Source: Hippophae tibetana (taxonomy: Eukaryota; Streptophyta; Magnoliopsida; Rosales; Elaeagnaceae). Taken from it: a stretch of DNA of 64,000 bases. The position numbers and the translations under genes are program-made. The stretch is taken from positions 21,707,343 to 21,771,342 of the forward strand of contig CM072810.1 in NCBI GenBank assembly GCA_037013495.1. The letters are read 5' to 3'. This document shows positions 32,875 to 44,312 of the stretch, in pieces; position 1 is the first letter of the stretch, and each line of letters opens with the position of its first letter. The notes below the pieces were generated by a model, which saw nothing but the letters and a program-made list of their open reading frames with translations, did not search any database and was not told the DNA's origin.

Positions 32875-34690
32875 TGATGAGTAGAACTAGGATTGTCGAT
32901 CTTGCCAATACTTTGGTTTTATATTTATAAAACTCTCGCAAGTTCACGAATCATTTTGTAAAAAATGATAAGTATACTCCCAAGGTCAATCTAAGGAAGG
33001 AATATATGTGGTTTTTAATTTATTATTCAAACTTTTAAAAACGAAATTAAATCCTAAACATCCTGTCACGATATTTGAGTTTTTGTGTTTTTTAATCTAA
33101 GAACATAAAAATAAACATAGATAGAGATTCAATAAACATTTATGCAAATTTTATTTGTTAAAACAGTGGAGTATTTATGGATATAATAACTAAATTAATT
33201 ATGCTTGCTCATATTATTTAGGTTATTAAAAATATAAATTGATATTTATTGATTCTCTCTTTTTTATATGAATACCACCTTTGGTGGGATTAGATATTCT
33301 TTGTTAACTAAACAAATCAATTAACACCTATGGGTGGGGTTGATAACTAATTTGGTTATATAAATTAATTCATTCTTCTAAGAGATTGAAAATGAACCAT
33401 TTAAATGCCACCTTTGGTGGGTTAGATAGTTTAAACTTTATTCAAGGTGTCCAAATTAAACCTAAGAATTTAATTATCCGAGTACTAACTTTCAAGTTTT
33501 AAAACCACTACTGAAAACATGTTGTCAATACATTTTCAGATAATAATTCTTATAAAAACTTTTGAAATAGAGCTTCACTCTAAATACCGGGCGATTATAC
33601 CAACAAATAAAAGAGCACTACTCTAAATAAGATCGGATAACTAAACCAAAAAATCTAATTTTCAGATTTAAGTTTGTAATGAAAAATAATATATTTCTCT
33701 CTAACATTCTTAATATAAAATCTTGAATAAAAATAAAATCAATTCATTTTAGAGATTTTTACCTATTTAATATTTTGCAAGCATAACAACGTTATTATTA
33801 TATCATGTTTACAAATAGCCAGCAAAGTTAAATTTAATTACAGACAAATTAAATATAACATGTAAAAATAAAGCATAAAAATAACTGTAAAGAAAATAAA
33901 ATCCTTAGAGTACTTTGTTGCTATTCCCGTTGTTGGAAAACCTCCAAACGGAATTTGCACTTCCATTTATTGCATCGAGAAGCAAGTAAATTACAAAAAC
34001 ATAACTAGTTCTTCTCAAAAAGAGAAGAACTCTAAAACTAAAAAACTAAGAAATGAGAGAAAGAAAGGGAAGAGAAGATGTGTTTTGAGGAGTGTTTAGT
34101 TATGAAGAGAATGAGGGTATTTATAGGTTAGGAAAGGAATAAAAAGTGGGTGAAAAAATTATTAAAAATGGAGGAAATGCGTAGTAGGTGAAGATGACGT
34201 CAGCTCACATCAACGGGAAGGTGGCGCATGCGGATTGGGACGCAGATGGGCAGCGGCGCGTACGGACAGGAGCAGCGGTGTGCGTAAAGTTGCAACTGCG
34301 CGCACCGAAAGCAGTAGGAACGCGTGCGAATTGGAAAGCAGGCTCGTAAGCTGCGTGCGTTGGCCGGCGCAGCTGGGCGGCTACGTGCGCGATTTCCTCT
34401 TTTTTGACATTTTTGACCCTTTTGACCCATTTTGTCCAATATTTTCCATATTTGTTGACTTTTCCTCATTTATTTTATGAATATATTTGTGATTTATTAC
34501 CTCTAGTATTCCTCTTTGAGTTTTTAAGTTACATTTTTAAGCGAAAATACTTGAAAAACAATAAAATACCCGTGATTCCGAAAAGACAAATTTATATAAA
34601 TATATGATAAAATCATATATATATATATATTTTTAATCAATTAATGTGCATAAAATCATGGTAATTTTAGTAATTTTTGGGCACTCATCA
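32875..34690 (-). repeat. 5' LTR of the young non-coding element
   Basis: 1816 bp, nearly identical to 27759-29606 over the R/U5-side 1.1 kb. TATA on the minus strand is at 34119-34126. The CpG-rich block (34190-34400) differs from its partner far more than the flanking DNA does. Confidence 0.94.
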
Positions 34691-34695
34691 ATACT

Positions 34696-35130
34696 CTAAG
34701 TTGTGATGGTTTAGAGCTATTAGCTCATGTTGAAGTGACCCAAAAGAGTAGGTGATACTATCTTCCCACTATTCTTGACTGAAAGATAGTGAAAGATTTT
34801 TGCAAGAACGATAGCAATTAGAAGATGAAGTTCCTTTTCATTAGAGGTGTTTGGTAAAGTTTTATGGAGTTGATTGAGAACAACCCTCAAGTCCCTACGA
34901 TGTGAGGAGCTACAGGTGTGATATTTTCAATTTCCATGGATTCGAATTTCTTTCTTCTCGTGGTAAATCCCTTAACCTTTTTTTTCTTGTCCTAGAGACT
35001 GATCTATTATTTTTCAACATGGTTGATGATCTCAACAAAGAAGTTGTTAAGGATTTTCATTCTTTTGCTCCCTTTTACTTCTTTGATATGAGACTCTAGG
35101 ATGAAGACTAGTGGCCTTTGGCCTTAAATC
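34696..35130 (+). pseudogene. Gypsy-type gag-like pseudogene, copy 1, second part
   Basis: Continues 27253-27695 after the 7-kb element: TLSCDGLELLAHVE, then DLNKEVVKDFHSFAPF near 35025-35075, ending with a stop near 35097. It aligns with copy 2 at 38125-38590. Stops and frameshifts are frequent. Confidence 0.6.
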
Positions 35131-35853
35131 TATGGCAAAGCTACTAAGATGCTATAGGATATTTTAATTTTTCTTTATTCTTCTCTTTTGTTTGATTATG
35201 ATGTTTAACTAATATTCTTTAGATGTTTTTTCTATAGTTTCTTTGCCGAGTGGGAGCTTTTTCCAATCCATTAAGCATTAACATTGAATCATCCAAGGAA
35301 ACTACTCTTAAGATGGCTCCTATTAAACCCTGATTCTCCATTGAGAAAGCTAGGGCTAAGGGTGTTTCTAGCTATTTCTTTAGAGCTACATGGTAGCTCT
35401 ATATAGATATAATGAGCCTCTTTTAGTTTTTAAGAGCCTATTGGGAGCTCCCAATATGTGTTAAGCTTCTTTTTGAGGATCTTGAGTACTCTTAGAATCT
35501 TAAATGATGTGGCAGGATGATAGTGATTTTTACCTTCTATAGGTTACCCTCTCCATAGGTTTATAAGGAGGTTGAAAAGCTGATAGAGCATCTTTTCTCT
35601 GAGCTGACATGATCCTTTTGAATTGGAGAGCCTGATTCTCGTGTTATTTTCCAATTCCGAGGAGTGTACGTAGATAGTTTGTATGTTTATAACTGTTAAA
35701 AAGGTGAAGAGACTAGCTATTATTCATGAGGCATTACTTATTTTATAAGCTTGGAAGCTAGTACTGAGCGTTCATTTGAGGAGAGATAGAAATAAAACTT
35801 ATAAATGTGGCTTTAGAGGGCCTCTAGGGTTCACATTTCTTACTCTTATTTTT
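35131..35853 (+). repeat. gag tail of copy 1, then LTR/leader remnant, copy 2
   Basis: 35240-35370 is homologous to 38690-38820 (GGAGC...AATCCATTA and CCTAAGATAGCTCC-like phrases), the tail of the gag region. 35505-35853 matches the leader at 26890-27252, including a TATA-like ACTTATAAATG (about 35797). The solo LTR begins at 35854. Confidence 0.5.
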
Positions 35854-37566
35854 TGTTGGACAAAGTTTTATTTCTTACAAATGCACTAATCACTAGCAAA
35901 CTAATTATAAGTTTACCACGAGGTCGATCTCAAAAATAATTGGCTAGTTATCCTAAAAAGTTGAATTATTTTTCTAAATTGGTTAAGAAAAACAATCCTA
36001 AACATTCTATGAGGTGCCAGTTAAGAGAAAAATGTAAATTCTAAGTTAATTTAATAACTGATTAAAACTAAGAAAGTAAACTAAATTATTGCCAAAACAA
36101 GGATGATGAAAGAATATGGAAAATTAATTTGCATAACCCTTCATGAAAATAACAAATTAAATTATTTAAATAATAAGTTTGATTTATTGGTTTTCTTATT
36201 TTTAAATAAGTGAATCCCTAATTATCATGGTGAGTTTTCATGATTCTCAATTAATCAATAACTTTTATAGATTAGGCTTGAAATTGATTAATTTGAAAAC
36301 TTAAGGAAAATATATAAATAATGATTCTTAATTAATTAATAACTTCCTCGGTTATGATTGAGATTAATTAATTGGTAAACATATGGTAAATATATTCTTT
36401 AGTTTTAAATCAAGATTTGGTCTATCATAATCTATAATTAAAGAAAACTTAAACAATCTAATTTTATCTTAATTAATCAATAAACTTTTGGATTGGGTTT
36501 GAAATTGATCAAGGAAATTAAATTAAACTCTTATTCATTAATGCATAACCAAGTAGAGATGATGTTTCCAATTCTTAGTTGTAAAATATTTTCTTTAATT
36601 AAAATCAAGATGTAGTCTATCATTAATTTATAATTAAAGATATGAAGAACATGGACAAGAAAAAAATCCAAAAATTGTTTTTTAGTTAAACCATAAAATT
36701 GTTCTTCCCATCATTGGAAGTAATACTAAAATACCATATTATAAAAATTAGCCAATCATAATTAAATTAACCTCAATAAAATTAAATATAAAATACATCA
36801 TATTATAGAGATTAAAAGAAATACATAACAATAAAAATACCTCTTCTTGATAACTGATTCCAAAACTCTGAATTAGTTGTTAGCTTTATTCAAATCCTTG
36901 GATCTACTTCACAATTGGGAGGTTTTCTCTCTCTATATGTATTATGGATGATAAAGAATGGCTATGATAGCTAGTGTATGGATATATTCCTTATGAAAGG
37001 TTTATGGTGTATTTATATGTTTAATTTAAGGGTCAAGCAAGTACATAATGCATATTAGGTATTTTCAAAACTTTGACCTTCGAGTTGCGACATGCTTTAA
37101 TCAGTACTGCAACAAACATTGAATTTTGAATGCCCAGTTGCAACTCAAGATCTTCGTACCATGACATGGTATTGTTGGGCCACACCATGCATTTAACTCT
37201 AGAAAACTCAAGTGGATCCAAGAGGCTTGTGTTGCGGCATGGATATTATTGAGCTACGATACGCATTGAAATCCTACAATCCTCAGTTGGAATTCGAGAG
37301 TACCCTCATTGTGGTATGAAATATGTTGGGGCCATGGTATTCATATAATTTATGATTTTTGACATCCTAGTTCATTCAGACTTATGTGAGTTTCCATTAA
37401 TCGCCTCATTTTTACTCTTTTACCTCATGTTTGCCCAAGATTCTTCTTAAAAGAACTTTAACCTATAAAACATGAAAATAACCTCCAAAACAAGATAATA
37501 GTAAAATAAAACATAAAATAAATTCTTAAAAACATAGCAAGTATTAGGTCAAAATTATGTTTATCA
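35854..37566 (-). repeat. Solo LTR of a separate family
   Basis: 1713 bp, TGATAAACATAA to TTGTCCAACA on the minus strand, with a minus-strand TATA box at 37010-37017 (TATAAATA). Flanking DNA on both sides matches the leader seen elsewhere, so it is an insertion. No clean 5-bp duplication was found, so its exact ends are uncertain by a few bases. Confidence 0.75.
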
Positions 37567-39835
37567 AATCTCTTTACAAATTTGAAACTTATATTTTCTT
37601 AACATTTTTCTTGGATTCCTCTATATCTTTTTATGATCAATCTCTGTTCATCAGGTAAATGCTTGTTAATCACTTAAATCATTTTTCTCAATTATGTCAA
37701 GAAATCATACTACTACTTATTCTCATGAACGATTTGTGGGCTTTGGTGATTACACTTCTAATGAACCTCTCCACATTGGGCCTTTGATAACTTTCTAAGG
37801 GTTCTAGAGTTGCTCAAGCTAGAAAGGTCCTTCAGCTTGAGGTTTCTTATATCTCTTGTTCCATTAGGGAGGAGGATCTTTCCATTATCAAACAAAAATA
37901 TAGAGTTCCTAACTTGTCATACTTAGGGATACGAGAGATAATAAGATGGCTTGTAGCTATGTACTTTATTTGTGTTGTTTTTATGAAGCCTATTTGGAAT
38001 CAAGGCTTCTTTTCCAACTTCCATACAATGTGAAGAGCGCTCTATACAAGTTCATAATCACTCTTGCATAGGTCATGCCCAATGGGTGGTGTATTATTAT
38101 TGGACTAACCATAATATCTATAATGTTTGGGCATACCCTGAGTTGTGATGGTTTGGAGTTGTTAGTTCAAATCAAAAACACTTAGGAGAGTGGGATATAC
38201 TACTTTCCCACTGTTCTTGGTTCAAATATTGCAAAAGAGTTTCCTAAGGAGGAAAAGAACAAGAAAATGAGGTTTTTCTTTGTTGGAAGTGCATGGGAGA
38301 GTCTCATGGAGGTGAATGACAATAAACTTCAAGTACCCATAATGTGGGTAGCTACTTGTGAGATTTTTCTTTCAATATTTTTGGAATAAAATTATCCTTG
38401 GTCTCATAGAAAAAGGACTTTATCCTCTCTTTTTTTTCTTATGCAAGAGACTGGTTTATTCTTTACAAATAAGGTTGGAAATCTTAATGAAGATTCTATC
38501 AAGGCTCTTCCTTCTTTTCCTCATAATCCTTTACCTTTCTTCATTCGAGATCTTGGGTTGAAGGCTAGTGGCCTTTTGGCCTCATATTTATGATAAAGTT
38601 GGTAAGATGCTTTAGGAAAGTTTATTTTTCCTATGCTCTTTTTCATTTCTTTGTATGACTTCAACATTTTTTGGATGTTGTCTTATTGTTCCTTTGGTAG
38701 GTGGACTTTCCTTCAATCCATTAGAAATTGAGCTGGAGCCATTTGAAGAATCTACTCCTAAGATAGCTCCCTTCAAGCCTCAATATTTTGTTGAAGTGGC
38801 TAGGACTAGAGCAAATTCAACTTTTAAGTATGCTTCCCAAAGGCTAGTGATTTGGTCCTTATGAGTGGAGGAAGCTTATAGTTCTCATATTGGAATCATT
38901 TATCCCCCAAAGTAACTTAAAGTGCAATGAGATCTAGTAGGAAAATGTCATATGTTGCCTTTGGAGAGAGGGAGATCCTGCCTACTTGGGAAGCTACAAA
39001 GATACTAGCCCAAGGAGTTAGTGGAATGTCTCCAACTGAGAGAGTATCTTTCCTTGGGGCTTCACTTTGGAAGGAGCCTATGCTTTTCCATTATCTCTTA
39101 GAGTTTTCATATCTAGAGCCTAATAAGGAGCTCTTTTCCAACATAAACTCTATGGAGATTTTCAATCTTTAATGGAAAAGCTAGTGATGGTAGGTGCTAC
39201 ACCTATTTTATTTAGTTCCTGAATACTTATGTTCTTTTCTAACTCTATATTATGCTTTGTAGGGAATGCAAGAGCTTGTTCCATCTACATTTGCAATTCT
39301 TATGACAAAAGGACCTTTCATGAAATGTAAATTCCTTAGAGAAGAAGTTGGGAAAGGAACTTGGCACTGGAGGTACATGATGAAGATAAAAAGGCTATTG
39401 AGAAGGTAAGGGTTCATGTCAAGGAGGCTGAGAACAAGTCATCTCAAAATGAGTATGATCTTGGTGAGGTTCAAGGGAAGCTAAGAAGCTCAAAGTTGAC
39501 TTTAAAAAGATGGAGTCTTATGTTGATGAGAAGTACACCATTGCCATTCTTACTAGTCACAAAGATTTTAAAGCCAGTGTTGTTAGGGGTGACACTTTAT
39601 CCCTATGGCTTCCCTAGAGATGGATCCCACTAACTCAGAGATGGATATAGAGACTACTAAATTATCACTAGGTGGCGATATTATCATAATGTCTTCTCTT
39701 CAATAAAGGACTTTGATAAGTCATCTCTTATGCCCTGTAGTCATTCGGGGAGGCATATTCTTGGAGGAGAAGACGATAGTCCTACTTCTTAAGTTTTGTT
39801 TGTAAAATTTCTTTGTTTTGTTTATATGCCCCCAT
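37567..39835 (+). pseudogene. Gypsy-type gag-like pseudogene, copy 2, longest
   Basis: From about 37697 the + strand encodes FVGFGDYTSNEPLHIGPLI, then YEAYLESRLLFQLPYNVKS, MPNGWCIIIGLTIISIMF and FFFVGSAWESLMEVNDN, with stops between. A second block (38655-38864) encodes NPLEIELEPFEESTPKI. A third (38927-39172) includes ILPTWEATKILAQGVSG, and a coiled-coil-like stretch (39361-39500) includes DEDKKAIEKVRVHVKEAEN. Layout and motifs fit a Tat-related gag. No zinc finger was recognised. Broken throughout. Confidence 0.6.
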
Positions 39836-41265
39836 TTTAGGGTGGTTGCTTATTTTTAAATTGATTGCTTTATTAGTTTGCATATTTAATATTTTGGTTG
39901 AGTTTTCCTCTTTTCAAACAAGGCTATTTTTATGACTTATATTGAAATCAAATATGTATTGGAGATTAGCTCCAAATTTTGAAGCTCTTTTGGGTGTAAT
40001 TCTCTTGGATTCTATCTTCTTTTGGGTCTAATTAGGTATTTTCCCTTAGCTCAAAATTAATTATATTGGAGGTATAAGATTAATGTGCTATCTCACTCTA
40101 TAACCCCTTGGATATATAATCACACTGATTGTGTTCATCTTTTGGTAAGTAGGGTTCGTTGGGTTGGAAGATATTGTCCTCCATGTTCCTAAACTTGAAA
40201 CATTGCTTTATCCTAGGGCTTACTATATGCAATAGTTGTAGAGTGTAAAAGTCATCAACATGCTACAACATCATTTATAATCTTTACCCTCAAGAAGAAG
40301 CACATGCTAGAAGTTCCTTAGAAGCTTCTGGATGTTGAAAAGTAGTCCTTATATCTCCAAAAAGATATCAAACAACTACTAGTGACTAAATATAGTCTTC
40401 CACAGCTCAATCATCATTAAGGATGAGTTTTCATCAGTATAAACCCTTATGGATGTTGAGAGAAAGCTCCTAAAAACTTCCCATGCTTGCATCCTTATCA
40501 AGAACAACTGCTTTATATCATAAAACATGATGAAAAACCTCTCAATATCTTAAAGACCTTAAAGGACTTAAGAGGGAAGCTCTTAGAACAACAACACTCT
40601 CCATGATGTTGTTTACTTAGGAAGAATAACAATTGTCAACCTCTAAAAGCAGTCAATTAAATTCAGAGATCACACATAGCATCCTCAAGCCTTTATGAAA
40701 CTTGAGGAAAGTCAAAGGTATTTTTTTGAGGTATTAATAAAGATAATTCCCAAGAGCACCTTCCAAATAAGAAGTTACTTCAACATCCTAAGTATCTAAT
40801 TCACAACGAAAGTCCACCATGAGTAGGATTCCTCCATTGATAGACTTCTTAATTATATAGAAGTCCTTTCTTGATTCAAATTCTATTGGGTCAAGATCCT
40901 AATACTCCTAAATGGATTATGACTTATCTACAAGGTAGTAAAATCTTATATGGATTGAGATGACTTATTTATACTATAATATAACCCTATAAGGATTATG
41001 AACACTTATCTACAGGGTAGTATAATCCTATAAGGATTGAGAGTAAAAATTTACCTATAAATACACATTTCCTATACATTTAAATAGAGTGTGAATATTA
41101 TGAATATTATTAAAAAAATTCTCTACTTTATTATTATACACCATCTAAAATTAGCGTTAGAAGCCATGTGTAGCCTCCTTATTCGGGAAGGTCCTATGGC
41201 TCTTTGACCCTCTTTTCATGTTCACAAGTTCTCTAAGACTATTGGGATGAAATCTACATCAACAA
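39836..41265 (+). repeat. Degenerate repeat DNA ending in an LTR/primer-site junction
   Basis: No gene seen. The last part looks like an LTR: TATAAATA at 41055-41062, an AT-rich stretch, ACATCAACA at about 41256-41264, then a primer-site-like sequence. Direct repeats built on CCTATAAGGATT lie at 40920-41040. The left limit of the LTR is not visible. Confidence 0.5.
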
Positions 41266-41342
41266 TTTGGCATTGTTTATGGAAAAATTCTTCTTATTTG
41301 ATGTTTCAATTAGGAAGGGACCTTAAATTGAAACATCAAATA
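41266..41342 (+). promoter_or_regulatory. Decayed primer-binding site followed by a hairpin
   Basis: 41268-41284 reads TGGCATTGTTTATGGAA, close to the TGGCGCCGTCTGTGGGAA type seen after LTRs of many plant gypsy elements; all apparent differences are transitions. Next is an inverted repeat with 17-bp arms (41295-41311 and 41326-41342), TATTTGATGTTTCAATT and its complement, around a 14-base loop. Confidence 0.55.
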
Positions 41343-43992
41343 TCAATCAAAAAAATAAATGGAGAACATATTCCACCATGAGTAGTCACGGTATGATGAA
41401 TTAATTTATACAAATATTTATCAATTATATTTTCTTCTATTATTTAACATAAAATGAAGAGAAATTTGAGCAAAAACATTATCAAACTCGATCAAAAACT
41501 GATAAATTTTAAAACTTTTGATCGAAAAACGATCAAAAGTATTTATGCCTAGAGGTTGTAAAAATATGCTTCATCTATCAACACCTCCAACAAGGGTAGT
41601 TTTATAAAGATATGATGAGTAAAACCCAACTAGAAAAAACTCAAAATGATGTCACAATCCTCCACACACATGGCTTATATTATAACTGTGCCATTGTTTT
41701 TAGTTCATTATGATTAACACATCAAAATAAATTTATGAAGGCATCATTAGAATGCCCATCCCATGATAAGTTATAATTGAAAGTTTGATCACCAATGGAC
41801 ACATAGAAACTCCATACATGCCATACATGCCTCTGTTGAGTTTGGCTCATGTTGAGCACACCCTTGCACAAAATAAAAATGGATGGTTCACAGATTGACC
41901 ACCCGAGTAGTTTAGGCCCATTTAACCCATTTAGACCAATTTTCAACAAAGTTGAACCAATTCCTTGATCCTTCTTTAATATAGGATCTAATGATACTAT
42001 TTTTAGTTAAACTTGATAGGTTTATAAGACAATAGTTGCAAGAAGCATCCAATTGTATATGAAAGAAAGCTCACAAAAAATATTTTATCCCTTAACCGAA
42101 GCTCCAAATGCACAAAAATAAAGAAGTCCAGAAAGCGTCATAGTGCATTAAATAATGCTTCAATGGTATAAGAATTATGAAGCTCATAAAGCTCCCTTAT
42201 GCCTCCATCGAAACTCCAATTGCAAAAAATAGTGAAGCTGACAAAGCTCCAGAATGCATCATTAAAAACTTTAATGGAATAAAATTAATGAAAAACATGT
42301 TCCTTTCATATACCTATATCAAAACTCCATTTCCATAATAATAGAGAAGATGACAAAGCTCCATAGTGCATTCATTAAAGCTTCAATGGAAGAAAAATAA
42401 CAAAGCTTATGAAGCTCCCTTATGCTCCAATTGCATAAAGATAAATAAGCCAAGAAAGCTCCATCTATACATTTTTAAAAATCCAATGGTACAAAAATAG
42501 TGAAGCCCATGCATATTTTAATGAATGTCAAAAGCTTAAATCATAAATGTAGAAGCTTATGAACCTCCTTAATAGAATTTTCAAAGCTCCATTACACAAG
42601 ATGATAGTCATAGAATAAACTTGAGAGTCTTTATCAACTCTTAAGTTGAAACAAAGTAAAATTCCAGAGCTCCCTCATAGTTGGTAGAAGCTTCATATGT
42701 CATCAAAGAGATATTAGATAGCACCCAGAAATAAGATAAGGTCGTCAATGACTCATTCACAATCAAAAGAGGTTTGATAATCACTTTCGATCCAGATAGA
42801 GGCCAAACAAAGATCATACAACTTTGTAAAGACCTTATCCTTGTCAAGAATAAATTCGTCACACCACAAGCACTTACAAAGGCTTATGGAACAAATACAA
42901 CACCTTAAGGACAAAACTTTAAGGAATAATCACATATACTCATGAAAAGACTATAGAAGGCTCCCATGTCAAAAATGTCCTCCATAATGTTGTTTATCTA
43001 CTTAAAATAGCTTTAGATCTGCCTCCAATAAAAGCATGTTAGTTTCTATAATATTGTCTAGGGCCTCACAAGAGTTCTATCATTAAAAAACCTTTTGTAC
43101 ACACCCAGATTCAATAACAACAAGGTTCACATAGCCCATCAATGTTATTTGAAGCTCTAAATGTATCCAGATAAGAGCTCTTATGAATTGTTTGGACAAT
43201 TTTTGCAAGAGTAATCAAGCTCCACTCATCCCTTCAAAAACAAAATACAGCTCCTTACATGATTAAAATCTTAAAATATGAAAAGTGGAATCAATAAGAA
43301 CCTATAATTTGTAGCTACTAAAATAACATTTAAATGAGAAAGGAACTTCAATAAAGAACTAAAATCAGCTTCCTCCAAAGTAATGCACCTTTCGACACTT
43401 GATTTTAGTGAGGCTAACATGATGGAATACAAGCATGATTTCCAATTGAAACTCCTTTAGACTATGCCTAAGAGTAAATGTTAATATAACACTCTTACAG
43501 CTCCTTTAACATCGCACCACTACTACATCTAGGTAGTCCACCAATATAATGAACCCTACTTAAAAACCAAAAGTCTACCATAGGCAATGGGATTATGTGT
43601 GCAAGGGGTTACAGAGTAAGATATAATTGATCCTTATACCTACATAGAAAATAGCTTCATCAAAGCTATCTTGAAGGTCACTTGTGAGCTTCTACTCCTG
43701 AGCATATGGAGAAATAAGCTAACACTTGATTCTAGAATATGGGAATGAAAACCAGACTGAATGAGTCTTTGTCTTTCTTCAATCCACCTAAGGGATTAGC
43801 TCTCTCGAGCTATGATAGGTTCAATGCAAAGCTTATCCTATAAAAGGCTCCAAAATTAGCTCCTAGCTTCTTAGGATCACTTCAAAGTGTTACCTTAAGC
43901 TTACACTGTAGAAGCTCTTGGACATAGTCTATAGACCTATACAAAAAACAACTTCATAGAAGTTATCTTGATGGTCACTCATGAGCTCCTAC
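41343..43992. other. Degenerate element interior, no gene
   Basis: AT-rich with short decayed frames only. It holds the ~110-bp array (42098-42600). Around 43397-43600 are phrases that recur inverted at 49780-49925. At 43640-43992 there is a ~296-bp direct repeat (GAGCTTCTACTCCTGAG against GAGCTCCTAC) whose second unit is split by the element at 43993. Confidence 0.45.
42098..42600. repeat. Degenerate tandem array, ~110-bp unit
   Basis: Four to five decayed units begin near 42098, 42210, 42320 and 42421 with GAAGCTCCAATTGCA-like starts and share GCTCATAAAGCTCCCTTATG phrases. Divergence is high. Confidence 0.65.
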
Positions 43993-44312
43993 TAATGGGT
44001 GCTTAAAAACACTAAAATTACCATGATTTAATGTACTTTAATTGATTAAATAGATTTATATTTTTATGATTTTATCATATTTTTATATAAATTTTACTTT
44101 TAGAATCACGGGTATTTTTATTGCTTTTAAGGTATTTCGTTCAAAAATAACTTAAATACTCAAAGAAAAATATTAGATATAATACATCACAAATATATTG
44201 ATAAACAAATAAGGAAAAGTAAAATAATGGAAAAATTGGATAAAATAGGTCAAAACGGTAAAAAATTTCATAAATATTGAGTCCCGCGTGTATCTCGAGT
44301 CTTGTCTCATCA
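43993..44312 (+). repeat. 5' LTR of the older non-coding element, internally deleted
   Basis: 320 bp. It starts TAATGGGTGC (TGATGAGTGC in relatives), follows the family for about 280 bp, then jumps to the last bases CTTGTCTCATCA. The TATA box and the GC-rich block are gone. Confidence 0.88.

Larger units (their letters stand above)
27696..34690 (-). mobile_element. Non-coding LTR retrotransposon (LARD-like), 6995 bp, young
   Basis: Minus-strand order is 5' LTR (32875-34690), perfect tRNA-Asp primer site, 3.3-kb interior without genes, polypurine tract and 3' LTR (to 27696). The TSD ATACT is perfect (27691-27695 and 34691-34695). The LTRs are nearly identical outside one GC-rich block. It relies on proteins from elsewhere; interior motifs shared with the Athila elements suggest an Athila partner. 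A related older copy is at 43993-48583. Confidence 0.93.

Noticed and set aside
37033..37221. Minus-strand 62-codon frame as a host gene
   Set aside because: It lies inside the solo LTR just downstream of its TATA box and has no recognisable motif.
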